DNA from: Agrypnia vestita
Lineage: Eukaryota; Arthropoda; Insecta; Trichoptera; Phryganeidae
NCBI GenBank assembly: GCA_016648135.1
Contig: JADDOH010002329.1
Location: 248,001 to 312,000 of the forward strand
Direction of reading: 5' to 3'
DNA: 64,000 nucleotides
Part shown: piece by piece, positions 20,861-31,400 of the stretch
Numbering within the stretch: position 1 is the stretch's first letter
Layout: each line of letters starts with the position of its first letter
Position numbers and translations under genes: made by a program
Notes under the pieces: generated by a model
Told to the model about the DNA's origin: nothing
What the model saw: the letters and a program-made list of their open reading frames with translations, nothing else
The model's database searches: none

Positions 20861-22230
20861 GTTCGTATGAAGACATATTACTCCATAATTGTCCAACTAA
20901 CCGAAGTTATGCCAGACAGTTTTGTCAAATTTTGGTTTGCAATAGCAATGCGATTAGTTAAAAAAAATTTAATGATATTCACTTAATTGTATACATGCTT
21001 AGTTATATTATGATGATTAAAATTTGTGTGGAGATGTGAATTCGTTATGAAGAAAAGTCGTTCTTGAAGCGGGTGAACGATTGGAGGAGAATATAGAATT
21101 GTAGAGACATAGAGACATTGTAATTTTGAAATATGATTATTCACTTAATAGCATTATTTTATATAAATTGTCATCAAACACGTTAAGCAGACTGTTATCG
21201 TTAACTTTAATCGCCATTTTGTGTTTCTCTGTTCGTGTTAACCGTTTCGCTACTGATCTCTCTGGAATGTTTCTGATAAACATTCTTCGGTAAACAAATC
21301 ACCAATCTATTGCGCGCCAATAACAATAAAAAGTCCATCAAATTCCTAATCATCGAACAATAATTATGGTAAAAGACGGAAATGTTTTTTGCCTTTCAAT
21401 TTTAGATAAGCCCAAAACAATTTCTCCTGTGTTTGTTTATAGTTAAGTAGTTAATTTTCAGAATGCTTAGTCTCTACTGCATTTATTTTGTGCATTATTC
21501 ATTGGTTGTAAAAAATTATTTTACTCTATGCATTTTATTCATAATATTGTGTGATTTTTTTTTCTATTTATAGTAGGTACATTATAAAACGTAAACAAGA
21601 CATGAAAAAATTCACACATTATGTTAGTGAAAAAGTTACTCGAATATATAAGTAATGGTTACAACTACAATTTACCATAAAAGTCATAAATATATTTTCT
21701 CTAATACAATATTTATTCTTTAATAATAATAGGCAGTTATATGTCTTTCATTATATTGTTCTTGTTTATGTTTTAAAATAATTAATGTTTACATTTGTCT
21801 ATTGGGTATCCTTTTGGTACAAATTTTAAAGCCGTATATATATATTATGTAAAAAAAATACAGTTATTTTTTGTAAATAAAGTCAGTGTAAAGAATTAAT
21901 CAGATTGAAATAGAATATAATAAGACTATGACACAATAATGGGTAAGCTACGTTACTCGGAGAGCGGACAATCTCTGGACGAGTGTAAACTTGTACCAAT
22001 TGTATTCGAATAGAATCAAGAAGCCCTCCTGATATCAACTAACGACTGAGTGACAAAATAAATAGTTGAAGGGAGACTTTCCTCCAGCAGGGAATAAAAA
22101 ACAGTGAATGTTAATAATGACGATCAAATTTGAGCTTTAATTAAATTACAATGGTCGAAATGAAAAATGTGGCAGATTCAGTATATTTTATTAGAGTATT
22201 TTTTTTTCCATTTCTTTATTTATAAACATT
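20861..22230. other. 1.4 kb AT-rich sequence, nothing recognised
   Basis: No gene or repeat family supported. Confidence 0.4.
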
Positions 22231-22231
22231 T

Positions 22232-22472
22232 TTATAGTATATATATATATATATATATCATCACCCCCTCACTAAGATAATATTGTGTCGTGATGAAAAA
22301 TTGTTTTTTTTTTCGTCGCCTGATACTTTTATCCATTACATTATGTGATTTTTTTAATATTATCTCATTTATTGCATCCTTTATTTCCATAGGCAGTCTG
22401 TTAAATAATTTAGTAGATTCATATTTAAAGGGCCTCTGCCCCAAGTTTTTTAGTTTTAGTATTCATTATTCA
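22232..22472 (-). pseudogene. CR1/Jockey-type LINE reverse transcriptase C-terminus
   Basis: The minus strand reads NLGQRPFKYESTKLFNRLPM then EIKDAINE, the conserved 'G-R-F-Y-(x)-LWN-LP-EI' end of CR1/Jockey ORF2 proteins. It then degrades into Lys-rich and TA-repeat-encoded sequence. A TA microsatellite lies at 22238-22258, at the 3' side of the copy. Confidence 0.6.
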
Positions 22473-22535
22473 TTTCAATTTTATCTGTGTTTTGCGGACT
22501 TCGACTGCTGTATGTTTTGATAATTATTAAAACAT

Positions 22536-22845
22536 TTATATTGGTGCAAAAGTAATTTTTTTGCATATATTTGACAGGCTGTCATTACATCTTTATTCTT
22601 TTTATTTTAACACCTCTGTTGATTTGAAACGCTGTTTCTTGATCTACTTTCACAATTTTAGATGGCGTATTTGTTCCCCAGAAGTTAAATAAGCTTTGTC
22701 AGGCGTATATTCCAAATCTTCAAGCTGAATGTACATCCAATTATGATAGAGTAAATAATGAACAAATTGAGAAAGAATTTTAAGCCGATCTTCGCGTAGT
22801 GAATACGACTAAAAAGGGTCGCTTACGTTGTTGAATGAACGAATG
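22536..22845 (+). mobile_element. Mariner-like element 5' end (cecropia/Hsmar1-type TIR)
   Basis: TATTGGTGCAAAAGTAATTT at 22540-22559 closely matches the terminal inverted repeat of mariner elements of the cecropia group, which read TTGGTGCAAAAGTAATTGCG. The following 280 bp show no transposase frame with D,D(34)D motifs, and no matching 3' terminus is found. It is a truncated or decayed copy. Confidence 0.5.
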
Positions 22846-22933
22846 AGTAAATTATTTCTAGAAAGAAACATTCCAAAATACGAACAGTAAAAAAAAGAAG
22901 TCAAATCCTTAATTTTGGACAACGATATATTGT

Positions 22934-23020
22934 AATATTTTAAAAAATGAGGGTAAACACAACACTGTTTATATAGTGGAATAAAACAGTGTTGTGCTTA
23001 CCCTCATTTTTTTAAATATT
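22934..23020. mobile_element. Small hairpin MITE
   Basis: Arms 22934-22970 and 22984-23020 are 37-bp reverse complements with one or two mismatches. They are built around AATGAGGGTAAACACAACAC and its mirror, with a 13-base loop. The hairpin sits inside the older LINE tail and is therefore younger than it. Confidence 0.8.
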
Positions 23021-23163
23021 AAAAATGAATTTCCACAATGTTACAAACAAAAAACTTGAACATTGCCCACATGTCTCAAATGGTTTCTGTATAATAAAAA
23101 TTACCATTTCTAAATTTGGCTTGTAAATACTCCTCCCATAAGCTCGAGTTTTTGGCTCATATT

Positions 23164-23540
23164 CCTTCTTGGGTTTCAAACCGTGGGATTGGTTTGCAGC
23201 AAAGCACATCTCCTTCTCCATTCTGCTCGGTCTCCGGCGATCCTCTTCAGCTCTGAGGAGGCACAATTCATGTCTTGGCACACTTGCTCAAGATATTCAC
23301 GGCGAGGGCGCCCTCTGGCAATCTTTCCCTCTACCATTCCCTCCAGTATAGTTTTGAGCAGATTTTCATGGCGTAAAATATGCCCCATCCATTTTGCACG
23401 CTTTTTCGAGATGATATTCATCATGTGCCTGGTTTTGTCGATCCTGTTGAGATCCTCTTCAGTAATGTTGTCTCTCCAGGAAATTCCTAGGGCACGTCTG
23501 TAGGTCCACATCTCGAAAGCTTCTAATCGTTCTTCTAATC
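23164..23540 (-). pseudogene. RTE-type LINE C-terminal fragment with 10-bp target-site duplication
   Basis: On the minus strand the whole insert is open: RLEERLEAFEMWTYRRALGI, SWRDNITEEDLNRI, KWMGHILRH, RGRPRREYLEQ, RIAGDRAEWRRR. These are typical RTE ORF2 C-terminal motifs. The insert is flanked by GGCTCATATT at 23154-23163 and 23541-23550, and the host LINE tail continues on both sides. The end is Thr-Asn-Pro-Thr-Val then stop, followed by a short 3' UTR. A shorter copy of this 3' end lies at 39803-39895. Confidence 0.85.
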
Positions 23541-23594
23541 GGCTCATATTATGGGGAGTATAATGTCTTTAAAATTTTATAACTAATAAAATTG

Positions 23595-23934
23595 TCATCA
23601 TCATCATCATCTTCTTCCCCTTGTCCTGGTAGGGTCGGGGGCCCAAAGACTCGACAAGGTGCTTCCATGATCCCCTGTCTGCGCTGCTTCTGCTCGAGTC
23701 AACCAGTCCAGACCCATTCTGTTTTCAAATACATGTTTTTGTTGTCTCTCCCAACTTAATCTGGGTCGACCCACCGGCCGTCTTCCCTCCGGGATTGCCA
23801 AGAGGATTCTTCTTGGTAATCGTTCCTCTGGCATTCTGAGCACATGTCCAAACCACCTCAGTTGTGATTTTTCTATGTGCAGGAGTAGGGGCTCCATGCC
23901 GAGTGTGTGCCTTATGTCGGCACTTCTCACTCTG
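23595..23934 (-). pseudogene. LINE C-terminal fragment with (ATG)n tail
   Basis: The minus strand reads GMEPLLLHIEKSQLRWFGHV, LRMPEERLPRRILLAI and EGRRPVGRPRLSWERQQKHV, then ends with GGGGAAGAAG and a GATGATGATGATGA tail (at 23596 on the plus strand). It is 5' truncated. TTATAACTAATAAA on one side and TTATATAATTATAAA on the other may be a diverged target-site duplication. Confidence 0.75.
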
Positions 23935-24035
23935 TTATATAATTATAAATTAATTTATTTTAAAAAACATTAATATGTATCTACTGTTTAAATAAATATA
24001 ATAAATGAATAAAAAATGAACATAGTAACATGTAA

Positions 24036-24204
24036 ATGAATATCAGACTTTCTGCTTTTCGGAATTTTCTATTAAATTGGAGTTTCGACGTTCCTAATCC
24101 AATTTTCGATGAAAAGTTTTCGGCGACTTTGCAGAAAACTTGTTTCACGCGGAATAAACGGTCGAGGTGTGTTTCCCTTCTGCATCTAGATACAGTTCTT
24201 AAAT
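24036..24204. other. Unassigned, moderately complex sequence
   Basis: Open on the plus strand over 24036-24227, but without recognisable motifs. It leads into the GC-rich island. Confidence 0.3.
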
Positions 24205-24500
24205 TTGTGAGGACCGCGCCCAATTAAAGCGGCGAGCGTGGCGGGGGTGCGTGTTCCGGGGGCATTAGGCCCGCGGAGGGACGCCCCGGCCCGATTATCG
24301 GCCCCGCATCGGTGTCTGCGTAGCGCAGATAGTTTTATAACTGCCATTAATATCCAATACACAATAGTGGGCAATTTGTTTCGGCGAGTTCGATAATAGA
24401 ACGGTGGCCGATACGATCGCCGAGGCGGCGGCGAGCGCTTCTCAACCCGCCTCGGACACGGCGCTACCGTGTTACACCGTCGACAGGGAGAATCGCGTCA
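24205..24500. promoter_or_regulatory. GC/CpG-rich island, candidate enhancer or promoter
   Basis: This is a sharp GC- and CpG-rich block (CCGCGGAGGGACGCCCCGGC at about 24270; CGCCGAGGCGGCGGCGAGCG at about 24419). It alternates with homeodomain-like AT cores (CCAATTAAAG, TTTATAAC, CCATTAATATCC). No frame is convincingly coding on either strand. This mix of CpG-rich and TAAT-type sites is common in conserved developmental enhancers or CpG-island promoters of insects, but conservation cannot be tested here. Confidence 0.4.
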
Positions 24501-25660
24501 TTACGTAACACGTCACATATCGTTTATTTACTTCACGTTTACACACTTTACTATGTTTTAAGAAAAAATTACTAAAAATTAAATGCAATCACAAAGCGTA
24601 GAATTGTACAGAGATTAACTAAATCCCTTAAGGCGAGGGGATTCATTCTTGCACGTATTTTTTACAATAGAGTCGTTTTTATTTATTTATTTTAATTTTG
24701 TTCCAAACCGAGTCTATTTAAGTAAAGACCTATTTTTGTAATAAAGCGCGACTTATTTACATTTTTATTCAGCTTTTTAAAAGTATTTAATTTCACACTT
24801 ATGATTGTTTCAAAATTTACAAGCTGGTGTTAATTTTTTAAATGTATTGTTACCAGCCGTGAAGCCAATCCCCGTACCAAGGAATTTCCGTAAGCTCATA
24901 TATTTGTAATTTAATTAATATTAGGTGACTTAATTAACAATATATATATATATATATATATACAGAAAAAATCTATCTAAAGATAGAAGACTTCTTTAAG
25001 TGCATTGGGAGTCAATTTTAGCATGCAACGAAATGCGCGCGCATCATGTGACGGAAGTTTTCACACCATGAAGATAGCTGGTAAAGAGAGAGTCAAAGTG
25101 TGTATATTTCTCTACCTTATATTTTCAAATAATCGCGTCTCTGTCCTTCTTTAAACAATAATTATTTCCATACAGATCTTACAAACATTTTTTAAACATC
25201 ATTAAAATGAGACATATTTTAGATTTTTCCATATTTTCTTTATATGTACCTACTCATTGAGGGTATTGATTCTATTTTTTTGATCTTGAGATTAATAAAA
25301 TCTTTTAATTTTTATGCTCTGAAATTTTGTGAGTATAAATGTTTTAAAACTTGCTTTCGCTGGCTGATTGCATTAAAATGTCTGGTCCCAGGTAATTCGT
25401 GAATGGTAACGCCGTAAATTATTTTTTATTTCCTTTGTGGAGGAAACGCAATAAAAAAATTCCAAAGTACGTTGCTAACTCCGCAACTTTAAAATTACTT
25501 TCAAAGTGGATTCTGTCTCGTTTATTGTCATATTTAATGCCCCACACTTTTCCTACAAATTTATTCAAATGTCGTTTCCTTGGCAGAGCCTAAATGCATA
25601 GTTTGCGTTAATTACACAATATCTAAAACCACTAGACTCTGATGAAACATGATAACAATT
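24501..25660. other. AT-rich; (TA)n at 24940-24962
   Basis: No gene recognised. A short patch at 25020-25070 (ATGCGCGCGCATCATGTGAC) contains the palindrome ATGCGCGCGCAT. Confidence 0.45.
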
Positions 25661-25684
25661 GAAATATTAATATAATTAATAAAA

Positions 25685-25930
25685 ATGAACTTATAATTGA
25701 TGTAAATTAACTTTGTTAAAACCACTTATTTATTGAAAAAATTCAACATGTTTCGAAGCCAATGGCTTCTTCGTCATTATTATTTTTGTTATCCTGACGA
25801 AAAAGCCATTGGCTTCGAAACATGTTGAATTTTTTCAATAAATAAGTGGTTTTAACAAAGTTAATTTATATCAATTATAATTATGTTACCACAAAATAAA
25901 TTTGCTACATTTGAAGAAGAAAAGATGAAC
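25685..25930 (+). mobile_element. Inverted pair of PLE termini (family P1) with hammerhead
   Basis: Arms 25691-25774 and 25797-25880 are near-perfect reverse complements over 84 bp, each a P1 pseudo-LTR. The right arm contains CTGACGA (25794-25800), stem II with AAGCC/GGCTT, GAAA (25817-25820) and palindromic ACATGT. The left copy has lost the leading C-T of the core. The plus-strand terminus continues to TTGAAGAAGA at about 25911-25920, the usual end of the family. Confidence 0.75.
25790..25840 (+). ncRNA. Hammerhead ribozyme motif, P1 copy
   Basis: CUGACGA satisfies the CUGANGA core; stem II is a perfect 5-bp helix with a 3-nt loop; GAAA follows; stem III is the palindrome ACAUGU; the predicted cleavage is after U25826. 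Inner stem I is weak here (only C-G and U-A pair), so activity is uncertain. Confidence 0.55.
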
Positions 25931-26345
25931 TTGGTTTCCACCAATTTTTTTAAAAATATCAACATGTTTCATAGCCCGTGGCCCCTTCGCCAGGATACAA
26001 TTGTTTACCAACAAATTCTAAACAATACAAATAAATTCAAAAATTGAAGTAGAGAGAATCAAAATATGGAAAAAAATTGAAATTTTGGAAATAAGAAAAA
26101 AGGTTAATAGTAAATTGAATATTATAAAATAGGTACTTCATTACTATTCATTTTTCATATATATATTTTTCTATATTTTGATTGTCTTTACTTCGATTTT
26201 TGAATTTAAGTAGTATTGTCTCTGAAACATGTTGATATTTTTCAATACAAAAGTGGTGAAAACCAAGTTCATTTTTATTTATTTTATTGATAATATTACC
26301 ACAAAATTATTTTGCTGTTTTTGAAGAAGAAATATTAATAGTTCA
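25931..26345. mobile_element. Second inverted pair of PLE termini
   Basis: A minus-oriented terminus at about 25930-26010 (AACATGTTTCATAGCCCGTG) faces a plus-oriented terminus at 26222-26335 (TGAAACATGTTGATATTTTT, GTGGTGAAAACCAAGTTC, TTTTTGAAGAAGAA). Between them is a plus-strand remnant of the P1 C-terminal coding tail (AATTTTGGAAATAAG at about 26082). The minus hammerhead core reads CTGGCGA, a degenerate version, though stem I UAUC/GAUA pairs. Confidence 0.6.
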
Positions 26346-26779
26346 TTCAATTCATCCAATATATAATAATCATTCAATTAATTTCAGGATTAAAATAATT
26401 AAACATCTTTATTTTATTTATTCTTGGAAATACAACGTTGAGAAGCGCTTTTTTGTGTGCATAAATTTGATTGTTGTCGAGTCTGATCCGATCTTTACAA
26501 TTGCCGGATTCAAAAAATTTGTTATACGTGGGTGATTTCAAATCCTCGTCATTTTAAATTTATAAACTTTACTCATTATTAAATCGTATGTTTCGTGTTG
26601 TTTGTTCAAACGATTTGTTGCTATTCAATAAAACGTTTCAATGTATTTTTAAAATTAACATAGAAAATACTTCTTCAGCGTGAACTACAGTGAAATTTAT
26701 CACGAAAAGCGCGTTAAAAATATGAAACACAAAATTTTAAAACATTTTCCCTCAATTTTACTAAACATATAGGTGTAAA
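26346..26779. other. No feature recognised
   Basis: The plus ORF 26287-26535 starts inside the PLE terminus and has no domain. Confidence 0.4.
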
Positions 26780-26985
26780 CAGGGTTATTTAGAAAACATT
26801 AATAACCTCGCAGGACTGTACACCTGCTTAGATTATGAGTAGAAAATTTTTAAACAACTATTACCTAATATATCAACAGTTATGGAGATATGCGACATCA
26901 AAGTTTGCATTTTTTTTTCAATATTTAGTTCTCTGATCTTATTTTGTGCATAGGTACATAAATGAATTTAATATGATAATGGAAG
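26780..26985 (+). mobile_element. Family F foldback element, half copy
   Basis: CAGGGTTATTTAGAAAACAT at 26780, GATTATGAGTAGAAAAT, and TTATGGAGATATGCGACATC match the left half of the element at 11102-11576. No mirrored right half follows. Confidence 0.65.
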
Positions 26986-27059
26986 ATAATTAGGTAATGA
27001 ATAATATTAAAGTATTTTGAAAAAGCTTTAAATTTAAACGATTTATGAATTTAAGTAGG

Positions 27060-27165
27060 ATTTTAAGAAGGTTTTAAATTTTTGAATTTGTTCTGAAAGA
27101 TTATTGATGCGGCGTATCTCGATAGGAAGATTATTTTGGTAGTTAAAGGCTTTACTAATATAGTG
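27060..27165 (-). pseudogene. LINE reverse transcriptase C-terminal fragment
   Basis: The minus strand reads KAFNYQNNLPIEIRRINNLS, again the 'YN-LP-EIR' end of CR1/Jockey-type proteins. The sequence differs from the fragments at 9.9 and 22.3 kb, so several LINE families are represented. Confidence 0.55.
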
Positions 27166-28206
27166 GTTCTTCATTTGGGTTGGTTTGGTTTCCACGTTCT
27201 CATAAGTTAAAAGTATATCTGGTTTTCTGTAAGATTTTTTTCTTTACATATTTTCAATATGGAAACGTATTTGAGAATATCAACCACGTTTGGTACCTAC
27301 CGGAAATAATTTGAAAAGATCTTTTGCTGAAAATATAGAATAAAATTGTTCACTATTATGTGTATTATCCATATATTTGAATATTATGTATTTAAAATAA
27401 TATATTTTAATATTATATATTGCATTCGGGCACACCGAATTAAATAACCATTCAGTATGCCCGCTCGGTATAGTTTACAATAAAATACAATTTTTTTTTG
27501 GACTCCATGTTGATACGACGTACTCTTCTGGTTCTACTTCGACGGGGTTATTTTGTTTACCGTTTAAAATAAAATGATTTGTACAAGTCTTGTTTGTTCA
27601 GTTGGATATTGTCTATCAGTTAGGGATTGTAGGGACACACTTATTTACTCGGTTACTTCGTCCTTTCAAAATCATTTGTTTCAGTATCATTTCCAGGAAT
27701 ATATTGTCTAACATCTGTGGTGTTGTAACAGTTGTCTGGAGAATTGTTTTGTCGCCTGGGATGTTCAAACTTGTCTTCTCCGGAGTCGAGAAACATAAAC
27801 GTATAGAAAATTAGTTTTTAGATCAATCAATATAGTTGTAAGTATTTCTGCATATCTTTAAGATACATCATTCTTTTTTAGTAACATACAATTTTTACAT
27901 CCCTATACGATATTCCTTAAAAAATATTTTACTGACATTGTATTTATTTTTAATGTTGGAAAAAGTAAATATATTCTTAGACATTTGACTATTTAACTAG
28001 AAAATACTTTGGATTTAACTACTTTTGTTATTACAGATGATGTTGTTTAATATAAATATAAAGCTTAATGCATTCAAATATTTGTTATTGTCTTTACTAA
28101 AAATCTAGTTATGAATCATTTAATACTAAGCCATAAGAGTTACGGATTATAAGAAAACGATTTTATATATTCTTTGTACTTTTATATTAATATGTAGAAA
28201 CATACA
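27166..28206. other. About 1 kb AT-rich sequence, nothing recognised
   Basis: The plus ORF 27590-27814 has no recognisable motif. Confidence 0.4.
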
Positions 28207-28330
28207 AGATATATTAAAGGTGTCTCATAGAGACGAAGGTACTTTTTACATGGGAAAGTTGGTATGGTATGGTATGGCCCATATAAAAAAGTAGCTGCCT
28301 CTCTATGAGACATCTATAATATATCCTGAT
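28207..28330. mobile_element. Family A mini-hairpin
   Basis: The outer parts of the family A terminal repeats (GTGTCTCATAGAGACGAAG and its mirror CTCTATGAGACATCTATAAT) face each other across a loop made of four GGTAT repeats. The interior of the family is deleted, leaving a 120-bp hairpin. Confidence 0.7.
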
Positions 28331-30335
28331 TAATTATGTCTCCCTGAGGTAAAATCTAGTATTGGGTTTTGAAAATTTTGAACAAAATATTCTGAAAATA
28401 AAAACATGCAGTTTTTTAATACTTTTGATAAAACTATTGACGTGATCAAAATAAATATAGCATGCAGACAAACAGCATTGTAGTGTATAAATGCTAATGT
28501 ATGGAATTAAAATCTTTTTCTTCTTTTCTCTGTGATATGCGTAATTAATGTCTTGTTAATCACTGAATGCGACTTTTTGCAAACAATTAAAAATACCTGT
28601 GTCATTAGATATTACCTACATGGTTGTTTATTCATCGTATAATCAGCTGATAATTTGAACGTCATAGCATTTCACGATATAATTGTTTATAATAGTGCAT
28701 GTACCACTATTACTGAATTACCTAGTTCCGGCCAACGCATAACACAATCACAAATAATGTTGCGTTCATAAAGAAAACATCGTTATATTTATTATTCAAC
28801 ATTTGAAACGTTCTTCAGGCAGTAAGTATACAATAATATTTGGTTGTTACGAAAATAAGGGCCGACTTTAATATTACAACATTTTGAATGCGATTCTAGG
28901 GGATGTTTGTTCAATTGTTTTTGTTACAGAATAAATAATCTGTAAATTTATTTGTAATTTTTCCTTTCTTAAGTCTTTCAGGAATAGTATTGAAAACTGC
29001 TTGCATGACAAATTCCCTTCCTATCAGCATTCTATCTTTTGTGTAGCGTACAATCATCTATCACACTGTTCATCTACAGTGTATGTTGAGAGGAAGTCAC
29101 GTAGATTTTTGAGGCTCCTAATAGGATCATCATGCAGTATCGATAGAATTCGTCACGTAAATAAAAAAGTTATGCCGCCTCCATTCGACTTTTTCTCTAT
29201 CTTTCCCTCTCTCTATTACCTGTATACGAGTGTGTGTGTGTGCGTGCACGTATCGAGATTCGAGTAGACGAGCATTGTGCGCGACAGGTTGTATAACCTG
29301 AATACTTAAAACTTTTTTTTTTTGTTTTACATCATACGTGAGTCAAATATTTTTCTTAAAATATTTAATGCAACTTTTTGATTTGATTCATTATTTGCAT
29401 TGAAAAAATTATAAAAAATAAAATATACAGAGAAAGAGGGGGCATAATGCTTTTTCCTTACGTATATATCGAAAATATACAAATATAAACAATCTAGATC
29501 TCCACATCGAATAACATTTATTCTTTATTTATTTATAAATATTTATATTTATATTATTTATAATTTAAGAAAAGGCGTAAAGAACTCCTTTCTGACGGGA
29601 GTCGCCCGACCGCACACGTTATTTTTAATTGAATTCACTACGCTAAGATCTGCTGTCCCCAATTTTTTTAATTTTTTGCTGTATTATAATTGAATTTGTC
29701 ACATGTGCGCCTTAGTGATCTCTTTTCCACCGTTTATTCCTCCATATAATTTCGTTCTTCTTCTTCCGGCTTTCGTACACCAGTGTGTTATTACCAGGAC
29801 TCTATTGCGTACCGCTATTCATGCCTCGGTTGAAAAATTTCCATTAAAAATTATTGTATTCAAAGCGCCGAACATCTTCTGCAGTCGTCTTTCTGTCATC
29901 TATACTTAGTCTACATTACTCCATCACCACATACATACAACCATCAACCGAGAATTCAGAACACAGCAAAATTTTAAATGGATATCACTATTCGAATATT
30001 TTTTATTCTACTTCAGTTTATTTTCATTACGGTTGATATTTTTTTTAAATATTATTTTAAAAGTCGCGCTCAGTTGTGTCACCTATCATTATCGAAATAA
30101 TAACAATACTGTTTTACTCTGGTTAAGTACCTATATGTGCATGAACTACGTTTAATTTCACTACATCTATTGAATATTCAAACATAAAAAGCAATCGACA
30201 CTAGGGATTTCACTCTTTCACTTTGGTACCTACTAGGTATCTGGTATCTATACCGACAAGGCGGAATAGATCATTAGAAGTATCAATAATGTTCCACGTG
30301 TTTTCGTAATATAGGGGCGTGAGAAGTGATTTTTT
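28331..30335. other. 2 kb without recognised features; (TG)n at 29229-29245
   Basis: Moderately complex sequence at 28960-29280 and 29690-29900 has short ORFs but no domain, splice pattern or repeat family I can support. Confidence 0.4.
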
Positions 30336-30339
30336 ATAA

Positions 30340-30380
30340 TATTTCATCTTCTTCTTCTTCTTCTTTCGTTAGATCCTTGA
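30340..30380 (-). repeat. (CTT)n tract, possible LINE tail
   Basis: Five CTT-type repeats at about 30346-30363 resemble the GAAGAAG tails of LINEs here, read on the minus strand. The preceding sequence is not recognisably LINE. Confidence 0.3.
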
Positions 30381-30541
30381 TCTGTGAGTGGAACCACGTG
30401 ATAATCCTATTAAAATCTTATTTAACTTTCACATGAAACACATAGCGGTGAGACATAATATATTTAAAATAAAATTAAAAACACTTTGATACCACTTATT
30501 GAATAAACACCGGGTAGAATATATAATAATTAAATCAGAAT

Positions 30542-31235
30542 TACAAACAACGAATATACGACATAGAAAGGGGGTTTAGGAAGGTGTAGAGAATTGAAAG
30601 GGAAACATTCTAGAATTGGGCTATATTCAATCTATTTTATTTAGTAAATAGTTTTTATTTATTTAAAAAAAAATTCTTATAAAGCTTCTAAATCGTTAAA
30701 ACGTATACCTATATTATTTCTATGATTTACATCTCACCCAAGGATTAGTAAAGGAGTGATTTTTATCTATTGAATGAATCACGAATTCTGAATAGCCTAC
30801 ACTATTTAGGCACCTTTTGTGTCATTATGATTACTCTCGTATTTATATTTCTAGCTGTATTTACTATAAAAAACGCTGGCCAACTTTCGCACCTAAATTT
30901 GTATATCCCTGAATAGTTTAATTTATGTTCTTTATCTTTAAAATTTATCAAAAGTCTCCGTAAGTTGTTATTTATGTAGAAATCGGCTTTAATTTGCGAT
31001 GGAAATTTTAGAACGCTCAAGAACAAAATATATAAACCATTACATAATTTATAGAAATGATTTAAGTAAACCTTTTAACAATGTTAAAGCTTTAGAAATT
31101 AAAAAATCATTTATAAAAAAATAAAAACAATGTAATAAAGAAACAATTAGATTTATTGCGTAGCCCAATTCTAGATAAGTTCCCCTTTCAATTCTCTAGA
31201 ACAATCCGTACCCCATCTCTCACTTAATCCCCACC
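30542..31235 (-). pseudogene. Penelope-like element with degenerate GIY-YIG domain
   Basis: The minus-strand ORF at 30802-31026 contains NNLRRLLINFKDKEHKLNY, SGIYKFRCES, then FFIVNTARNINTR. This is the PLE GIY-YIG endonuclease linker and domain. The first motif is kept as GIY, but the second (normally YIG-Q-TGR) has decayed to FIV-N-TAR, so the nuclease is dead. Inverted 40-bp blocks flank it (AGAGAATTGAAAGGGAAAC at about 30587 and its mirror CCCCTTTCAATTCTCTAGA at about 31182), as PLE termini often do. The RT domain is absent. Confidence 0.65.
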
Positions 31236-31299
31236 AAAGTTGACATTCTGTCTCTTTCTCTTCTCAATATATTCTTCATTGTTTATAATTCTGTTTTAA

Positions 31300-31400
31300 T
31301 TAGTGTATATATTTAACCCTGATGAAGACTCAGCTATGAGCCGAAACTAGTCGGTCTTTATATACAAACGGTGTCAACAAATAATATTTTCTATGTGCAG
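31300..31400 (+). mobile_element. PLE terminus (family P3) with hammerhead
   Basis: It lies next to the GIY-YIG remnant but in opposite orientation, as expected for the partial inverted pseudo-LTRs of PLEs. It carries the hammerhead described in the next entry. Confidence 0.6.
31305..31365 (+). ncRNA. Hammerhead ribozyme, best-preserved copy (P3)
   Basis: Outer stem I GUAUAUA (31305-31311) pairs with UAUAUAC (31359-31365); inner stem I ACC (31316-31318) pairs with GGU (31353-31355). The core CUGAUGA is at 31319-31325. Stem II spans 31327-31342 with a CUC/GAG centre. GAAA is at 31343-31346, and the palindromic stem III ACUAGU at 31346-31351. The cleavage triplet GUC ends at 31352. Every conserved hammerhead element is present. 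One A-C mismatch in stem II is the only weakness. Confidence 0.8.

Larger units (their letters stand above)
22855..24030 (+). mobile_element. Second CR1-like LINE 3' end carrying three nested insertions
   Basis: Segments at 22862-22933, 23050-23163, 23541-23594 and 23935-24030 align in order with the uninterrupted copy at about 9015-9310 (ACATTCCAAAATACGAACA, CTCCTCCCATAAGCTCGAG, ATTATGGGGAGTATAATGTC, TGTATCTACTG). Between them lie a hairpin (22934-23020), an RTE-type LINE fragment (23164-23540) and another LINE fragment (about 23595-23934). Confidence 0.75.

Noticed and set aside
25633..25650. CTGATGAAACATG as a hammerhead
   Set aside because: No stem II between CTGATGA and GAAAC; likely chance.
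29001..29267. Possible host exon (88-aa plus ORF)
   Set aside because: No domain, splice signals or compositional shift; the end is a TG repeat.
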